Origin: Legionella antarctica
Lineage (GTDB): Bacteria; Pseudomonadota; Gammaproteobacteria; Legionellales; Legionellaceae
DNA: 64,000 bases
Direction of reading: 5' to 3'
Assembly (NCBI RefSeq): GCF_011764505.1
Contig: NZ_AP022839.1
Coordinates: forward strand, 603,001-667,000
Shown here: one piece after another, positions 59,199-64,000 of the stretch
How positions within the stretch are numbered: the first letter of the stretch is position 1
Layout of the letters: each line of letters starts with the position of its first letter
Position numbers and translations under genes: made by a program
The notes under the pieces: model-generated
Database searches by the model: none
Told to the model about the DNA's origin: nothing
What the model saw: only the letters and a program-made list of their open reading frames with translations

Positions 59199-60356
59199 TT
59201 GAGTTTGATCTTGCAAGTGGTTTTATTGACCTTAAGTTTATTGTCTTCTACTTTTGCCAATCCAAGGTTTTTAACCATAAGTGATATTCATTATGGAAGT
59301 GAAAACACCTCAAAAGAAGGTATGGATACGGGTAGTGAATTTTTAGAAATAACCTTAAATAAGTTTAAAAAATTAATTAATGGCGTCGATTTTATTCTCT
59401 TTTTGGGAGATATACCGACTCACTCCCTATTTGTAACGCCTAAAAAAGAGGAGTTCGAGAGAACGGTATTTCATGGATTATACGAAGCGGATAAACGATC
59501 AAAACCGATTTTTTATATTACGGGTAATAATGATTCATTGCTTGGTAATTACCAGCCTTTTGAGTTTGAAGATAAATCTCCGTTAACTTTTGCAACGGAT
59601 TGGACGGGTGCTTGTACTCATTGTGATGGATTGATGATTGATGACTCGCGGATGCGTAAGGAAGGATATTATTCCAGTTATGTTATTCCCGATGACAAAG
59701 GCATTATATTAATTGCGCTAAATTCGACGCAATGGGTAAGAATGCCTTTTTTTTCACCTAAATATCCTAATCAGGAGCGAGATGCATTAGCACAATTAGC
59801 ATGGCTGGAAGATCAGTTAAAAAGAAATCATGCCAGGCAATTATTAATTGCCATGCATATTCCCCCAGGTAATGCCTACAACGGAACCTTATTTTTTCAA
59901 GAGCGGTATACTCAAATCTTTCTAAATTTGTTAGAAAAATATCATTCTTCTTATGATCAGGTGACTCTGCTTAGCGGGCATACTCATATGGATGAGTTAA
60001 GAAAAATTCATTTAAATGATAATTCCAATATATATGTTTACTCAACTCCTTCAATTAGCCGTAATCATCACAATAATCCGGGAATGAAAATTTTTAGTCT
60101 GGATAAACAAAGGGCCATTAAAAATTATACTACCTATTACACAACTAGTTTAAATGGATGGGGGGAAGAACGGTATCAGGCATTAGGCTCTTCAGACGCT
60201 ATTTTTCCTGTTTGTTCCAACCAGACTTTATCTCAATGTCTGGATGATTTAAGCGACCAACAAACATGCGATTTTTTAGAGCAGGATTTGTACTATGGAG
60301 TAAAAAGTTCGCGGGTACCAAAGAATGTGTGTCATATAACCTATAAAGTTAATTAG
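59199..60356 (+). CDS. Secreted calcineurin-like phosphoesterase (acid-sphingomyelinase-like)
   Basis: 385 residues with a signal peptide (LILQVVLLTLSLLSSTFA). Metal-binding motifs in order: FLTISDIHYG (D-x-H), FILFLGDIPTHS (GD), FYITGNNDS (GNND), LLIAMHIPPG and LLSGHTHMDE (GHTH). The arrangement is that of ASM-like phosphodiesterases, which act on phospholipids or nucleotides. The start is a TTG at 59199 with GGAG seven bases upstream. The C-terminus has paired Cys (CSNQTLSQCLDDLSDQQTC) suggesting disulfides. A strong terminator follows. Confidence 0.87.
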   Translation: MSLILQVVLLTLSLLSSTFANPRFLTISDIHYGSENTSKEGMDTGSEFLEITLNKFKKLINGVDFILFLGDIPTHSLFVTPKKEEFERTVFHGLYEADKRSKPIFYITGNNDSLLGNYQPFEFEDKSPLTFATDWTGACTHCDGLMIDDSRMRKEGYYSSYVIPDDKGIILIALNSTQWVRMPFFSPKYPNQERDALAQLAWLEDQLKRNHARQLLIAMHIPPGNAYNGTLFFQERYTQIFLNLLEKYHSSYDQVTLLSGHTHMDELRKIHLNDNSNIYVYSTPSISRNHHNNPGMKIFSLDKQRAIKNYTTYYTTSLNGWGEERYQALGSSDAIFPVCSNQTLSQCLDDLSDQQTCDFLEQDLYYGVKSSRVPKNVCHITYKVN

Positions 60357-60467
60357 CAGTGGTACAGACCTTATAAAATGCGCACTTTGTCTTGGGACTG
60401 GTGTTTTTGTCGTCTTGGCAAAGCAAGTTTGGGCGTGTTGTATCCTCACAGTTCGCAAGGTCGCTTG

Positions 60468-60503
60468 AATCGAGTGAGAAAAGGGTTCTCACTCGATTTT
60501 CTT
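60468..60503 (+). terminator. Rho-independent terminator of the phosphoesterase gene
   Basis: A perfect 13-bp stem, AATCGAGTGAGAA (60468-60480) with TTCTCACTCGATT (60486-60498), a 5-nt loop, then TTCTT on the plus strand. It lies 110 bp after the phosphoesterase stop and ahead of the convergent C1 protease. Confidence 0.85.
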
Positions 60504-60520
60504 GGATCCAGAGGCTATGT

Positions 60521-61606
60521 TTATTCGGAGGGATTTTCTTCATCGTCAGGAAGATTGCGGATCCGCTGAGCTTCAATCACCAGTACTTTAAAGTAATCAT
60601 AAGACATGTAGAAGTTACCTTTGTTGCCTACATGCTCTCCCCATGAGTTTCGCAAAGTAAATAAACCTCTGTGTTGTCTGCCTTGATCATCTGTGGCAAT
60701 CGCATCATCATCATAACCAGTAATGATCATTTCATGCCCGCCAAATAATGGACGCAGATAAATATCTCGAGCTATTTCAGGAGTTAAAACCCAGGAGTCG
60801 AAATTAGTTTTATGAGTACCAACAGCACCGGCCATACCCAGATCAAAATCTAAAAGCAGAACTCCAAAAGTAACTCTATCCTTTTCATTCAATGCCACTT
60901 TAATATCATTAATGGTTTTATCGGTATTTGTTCTATCTAACAATGCGTTAAAGACATCTAGAATAGGAGACCAGGTTACTGTGATATCAGCAAGATTTTC
61001 GCTCAATTGATGGAATTGTTCAGGTGACATTGCCGTATCCTGGGAAGGCATTTCTGTTGTGGGGTACTCAGTTAAACCGCCACACCCTTGTGTTTTTTGT
61101 TTTTCTTTACTAACGATGCCAAAGGTGTCCATTTGATTTAAAACCAGACGACCATAAGAGCCATCCCAGCCACTGGGAGTATAGCCATTTCTTTCTAAAT
61201 ACAGTCCTAGCTGTAATTGGCATACCTGACTTATATAGTCTCCTTTATTTAATGCAGCATCGATGGCGGCAGTGTTTGCAAAAGTAACACAAGATCCAAA
61301 GGTACCCTGGTTTAAAACGGGTACGTTATTCATTCCAAGGTCCAATTGGTGAGGAAGATTGGCAGGAGTAGACTGAGCAGTGGTTTTATTAATTGTTGCT
61401 GTAGTTCTTTGGGTCAGAGCAAGAAGCGCTGTATCAGATAATTGTATTTTTAGTAACTTAATATGTTGAGTCGCGGGTTTCGCATTTATGTTTTTATTTT
61501 GCGGTATAGTAATAGTATGTTCTATAGTTCCGACTACTTTGACATCTTGAGCAAATGAGTTAGCGCTAAGTGCCAAAGAGAGCAAAAACAGTTTGGTCAT
61601 ACGCAT
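60521..61606 (-). CDS. Secreted papain-fold (C1-type) cysteine protease, copy 2
   Basis: 361 residues with a signal peptide (MTKLFLLSLALSANSFAQ). The catalytic set is complete: Gln100 and Cys106 in LNQGTFGSCVTFAN, His291 in GGHEMIITGYDD, Asn320 in LRNSWGEH. It has the same layout as the protease at 9268-10329, with shared blocks GDYISQ.C.L.LG, GAVGT and LTPEI, so they are paralogues. The ribosome-binding site GGAG precedes ATG 61606. The C-terminus is acidic (LPDDEENPSE), which in Legionella resembles an E-block secretion signal, but the Sec signal argues for type II export. Confidence 0.9.
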   Translation of the reverse strand: MRMTKLFLLSLALSANSFAQDVKVVGTIEHTITIPQNKNINAKPATQHIKLLKIQLSDTALLALTQRTTATINKTTAQSTPANLPHQLDLGMNNVPVLNQGTFGSCVTFANTAAIDAALNKGDYISQVCQLQLGLYLERNGYTPSGWDGSYGRLVLNQMDTFGIVSKEKQKTQGCGGLTEYPTTEMPSQDTAMSPEQFHQLSENLADITVTWSPILDVFNALLDRTNTDKTINDIKVALNEKDRVTFGVLLLDFDLGMAGAVGTHKTNFDSWVLTPEIARDIYLRPLFGGHEMIITGYDDDAIATDDQGRQHRGLFTLRNSWGEHVGNKGNFYMSYDYFKVLVIEAQRIRNLPDDEENPSE

Positions 61607-61713
61607 TTTGAATTCTCCGAAGGTAATATTATCTGGATAAACGGATAACGATGATACTTGATGATCTAAAAATAATCAATGTAGTTTTTTTGTGATCATT
61701 TGAATCCCTTGAA

Positions 61714-62445
61714 TTAATTAACAGGAAAATCAAAATAAGTACTGGGATAGGGTTCATTGTTGAGGGTGTAATGCCACCATTCATATAAGTAGGGTCTGAA
61801 TCCATGACGGAGCATTAATTTTTTTAATAACAAACGGTTTTTTTGTTGGATTTTACTTAAATTGGGGTAATAAATATGGGCGCTTTTATCAAGACAATCA
61901 AATCGGGTTCCCATATTAATGGAATCATCATCAAGGTAGTTGGGTGAACGATCATAACAACGCATTAAATTAGTTTTGGAGGTATTTTTAGACGGATTAC
62001 TTGATTTGACAAGGGTTAAATCAATTGTGCTGCCCCGAGAATGACCGGAATAAAGAGCAATGTAATTGTTCTTAAATAAATTTTTTTTTATTTCACGCGG
62101 ATAGAATGCGGTCTTCTGTTGTTGTTTTTCAGGATTCTGGCTCCATTGATAAAAATAATTTACTGCCTTTTGCGGTCTATAACAATCATAGACTTTAAGG
62201 CTGTATCCTTTAGCCTTTATTTTCTGTTGTGCTTTTCTTAATTGTTCTCCTGCTTGTCTGGTAACAATGCAGACTCTTTTTTCATATCCAGGAATAGGAC
62301 TGCCAATAAAATTATTAGCAGTCGCGTAACGGATGTCCTGAATGATGTCTGGGGCAATCTCGTGAAGATAAACAAAACCATTGGGTAGCCCATAACTGGT
62401 TGTATTAATTAATAATAAAAGGATAAAGAGTGTGATTTTTTTCAT
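61714..62445 (-). CDS. Secreted VanX/DdpX-type D-alanyl-D-alanine dipeptidase
   Basis: 243 residues from ATG 62445, which gives the signal peptide KKITLFILLLLINTTSYG; a longer frame from 62493 lacks a good start context. M15 metallopeptidase motifs: GYSLKVYDCYRPQKAV, YSGHSRGSTIDLTLV (SxHxxGxAxD zinc site, with Thr-Ile in place of Ala) and the catalytic EWWHYTLN. It cleaves D-Ala-D-Ala. Export indicates recycling of peptidoglycan dipeptides in the periplasm rather than cytoplasmic VanX-type resistance, because cytoplasmic pools would not be reached. Confidence 0.9.
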   Translation of the reverse strand: MKKITLFILLLLINTTSYGLPNGFVYLHEIAPDIIQDIRYATANNFIGSPIPGYEKRVCIVTRQAGEQLRKAQQKIKAKGYSLKVYDCYRPQKAVNYFYQWSQNPEKQQQKTAFYPREIKKNLFKNNYIALYSGHSRGSTIDLTLVKSSNPSKNTSKTNLMRCYDRSPNYLDDDSINMGTRFDCLDKSAHIYYPNLSKIQQKNRLLLKKLMLRHGFRPYLYEWWHYTLNNEPYPSTYFDFPVN

Positions 62446-62569
62446 GGACAATTTTATAAAAAACAATACCCGTTGTTTAGCATGGAAAAACATTCAATGT
62501 CCAGACTGATGAACCACTTAAATTAAGCAGGTACCATGATGGCTGATTTACAGAATTAAAATTTTACGT

Positions 62570-64000
62570 TTATTGAGGGGTGTATCCGCTATCCTCATTA
62601 TCTTCCGCATCTTTTTTCATGCGGGTAGATGAGATCCCGATAGGAGCTGTAGTTTGCAGACTCGCTGCTATTGTTAAACCAGGATGGGTATTTTCTTTTT
62701 GGTGAGCCTCATCCTCTATATAATCAGGTGTTCTTATCCCTTTTGGATGTTTATGCCCCCTACTATTGTCTAATTTACGGTCAATACGTGCATAGCTGTT
62801 TTCATTTTTTTCAACACCTGTTGTATGCGTATTAGCGCTACCTTGGATGTCGAGTATCTCATTTTCCTTAGCTGCTCTTTCAATGTTGTCAATTGCGTTA
62901 TATATCCCAACTCCAATTGCTATGGGAAGAATGACAATAGCGATTACTCCGCCCACTGCACCAAGAGGGCTTGATTTCAATCGATCCCACCAGCTTTTGG
63001 GGCCAAAATCCCATGCTTCTTTCATCAATTGGGTTAATGATTTGTGCGCTTGCATACTTCCTGCTTTACTTTGATGAAGATTATCCATTACCGTGTCAGG
63101 TTCTTCGGCATAATTTCTAGAGGTCCACCACCAGAGGAATCCATTTTTTGCTTCAACCTTCGCTGAGGCACCTTGGTCAACCAGACTGACAACGGATGCA
63201 GCACTTTGCAGGCCTACTCTATTGTATTCAGTATCTAAAGCCTCTTTAAGAACTTGGGCTGTTTGAGGAACATTATTTCCCCCTTTAGCCAAGGCAGAAA
63301 GAGCCTCTTTAATCTTTTGCATTCCTTCAGAATTTTCGTTTCCGCCTGATAAACTATCCAAGATCGCGACACGACCATTAATCGCTTGAGCACGCTCATT
63401 ACCGCTTTTACATCCACCAATGGACGCTTCTTCAGCATAGACTGACAAAGCTTGAAAGAGTTTGGAATATCCATGATCAAAATGTAAATTATTGGCCATT
63501 AGATTTTTCAATCCGTTGTTTACATTCTCCTGAATATTGTCAGATACTGGGTTAACTTTATCTTTCCATACGCTTTTTAGAGACTGGATCATTTCTTTAG
63601 CCTCTTTCCCTGCTTGAGAATTGGAAAAATAAGACGGACGATGAGGAGTCTGGAGATATTTTTTGTATTGATCAAATACCTTACCTATCTTATTTTGTTG
63701 TTCAGGAGATGCATCATAAAGAGTATGCAATAAGGCCATCTCGGTCATCAGGGTGGATTCTTCCCTTAATGGATTGCCGGTATCATAGCCTAAAGTATCG
63801 CCAAAACCATTGACCGAGATGTTTTGGACAAAACAAAATACTGGATCGGGATTATTGTGTAGTTGTCGTGCATTATAACGATGCGCCCCACGTAAAATAT
63901 GATCAGCGCTTTGAGTTTGTAAGTTCCCATTTATATCACCCAGGGTATCGTTTAAAGCAGTATAACTATTGTAAATAAATGCTTTGGGTTTGTTCTCATC
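62570..64000 (-). CDS. Legionella effector candidate with C-terminal membrane segment (5' end outside window)
   Basis: The frame is open from the window edge at 64000 to the stop at 62570: 476 visible residues, N-terminus missing. An internal ATG at 63748 is not the start, because coding sense (RGAHRYNARQLHNNPDPVF) continues upstream. The protein is helical, with a probable membrane hairpin or helix (LGAVGGVIAIVILPIAIGVG), a polar linker and an acidic tail (KKDAEDNEDSGYTPQ). Such a tail resembles the Dot/Icm secretion signal. I do not recognise a catalytic motif. Effector status is inferred from composition and neighbours. Confidence 0.6.
   Translation of the reverse strand, partial: DENKPKAFIYNSYTALNDTLGDINGNLQTQSADHILRGAHRYNARQLHNNPDPVFCFVQNISVNGFGDTLGYDTGNPLREESTLMTEMALLHTLYDASPEQQNKIGKVFDQYKKYLQTPHRPSYFSNSQAGKEAKEMIQSLKSVWKDKVNPVSDNIQENVNNGLKNLMANNLHFDHGYSKLFQALSVYAEEASIGGCKSGNERAQAINGRVAILDSLSGGNENSEGMQKIKEALSALAKGGNNVPQTAQVLKEALDTEYNRVGLQSAASVVSLVDQGASAKVEAKNGFLWWWTSRNYAEEPDTVMDNLHQSKAGSMQAHKSLTQLMKEAWDFGPKSWWDRLKSSPLGAVGGVIAIVILPIAIGVGIYNAIDNIERAAKENEILDIQGSANTHTTGVEKNENSYARIDRKLDNSRGHKHPKGIRTPDYIEDEAHQKENTHPGLTIAASLQTTAPIGISSTRMKKDAEDNEDSGYTPQ

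Noticed and set aside
1-64000. CRISPR arrays, rRNA or tRNA genes
   Set aside because: The gaps were read for direct-repeat/spacer periodicity and for tRNA-like cloverleaf patterns ending in a GGTTCGAATCC-type T arm; none was found.

Overview
This 64 kb window looks like chromosome of a Legionella species or a very close relative. The base composition is AT-rich. The cell-envelope and housekeeping genes are gammaproteobacterial, and the gene order carB-greA ... smc-zipA-murF-mraY-murD-ftsW-murC-murB-ddl-ftsQ-ftsA-ftsZ-lpxC is one I associate with Legionella. Between these blocks lie Legionella-type accessory genes: a protein-kinase effector candidate, secreted papain-like proteases, an F-box/ankyrin-like gene and a coiled-coil/membrane effector candidate. 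Family assignments come from motifs read in the translations; no database search was run.

Layout. 1-3.7 kb: 3' part of carB, then greA. 3.9-11.4 kb: accessory block with a Tim44-like protein, a kinase-like effector gene cut in two by an IS3-family element, a secreted C1-type cysteine protease, a palindromic element and a secreted HAD phosphatase. 11.6-15.9 kb: smc and zipA. 16.3-29.3 kb: a compact division and cell-wall cluster from murF to lpxC, lacking murG between ftsW and murC and lacking the usual upstream mraZ-rsmH-ftsL-ftsI-murE. 29.5-36.7 kb: an M13 metallopeptidase, a class II glutamine amidotransferase interrupted by an IS21-family element, a small conserved protein, DciA and a PH-domain membrane protein. 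36.7-45.2 kb: topA, smg, dprA and a LysM protein on the minus strand, diverging from def-fmt-rsmB and a CPBP-type membrane protein. 45.4-49.8 kb: a decayed zone with a frameshifted effector-like gene, a frameshifted reverse transcriptase, an IS4/IS701-type transposase and a Legionella-type hypothetical gene. 50.1-56.1 kb: a DabA/DabB inorganic-carbon module with a PII-like protein, a zinc-ribbon partner protein and a divergent LysR regulator. 56.2-64 kb: an orphan parB, a frameshifted dacB, a secreted phosphoesterase, a second C1 protease, a secreted VanX-like dipeptidase and an effector candidate running off the window.

How the genes work together. The murF-lpxC block supplies lipid-linked peptidoglycan precursors (MurF, MraY, MurD, MurC, MurB, Ddl), the SEDS polymerase FtsW, the divisome core (FtsQ, FtsA, FtsZ, with ZipA upstream) and the committed lipid A step (LpxC). 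CarB feeds pyrimidine and arginine synthesis. Def-Fmt-RsmB handle initiator formylation and deformylation and 16S rRNA methylation. The dab module should raise intracellular bicarbonate. Several secreted hydrolases face the periplasm or the host.

Most informative observations: (i) the IS3 element at 7280-8742 and the IS21 element at 32076-34506 can each be cut out at base resolution. Each leaves a target duplication (3 bp and 6 bp), and removal restores an uninterrupted reading frame: a kinase of about 873 aa and an amidotransferase of about 279 aa. (ii) The reverse transcriptase is broken exactly at a G9 homopolymer and lies beside an effector-like gene carrying a GC-rich, A-poor, frameshifted tract. 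(iii) The dab operon includes two small partner genes. (iv) A 166-bp triple-nested palindrome lies at 10500-10665.
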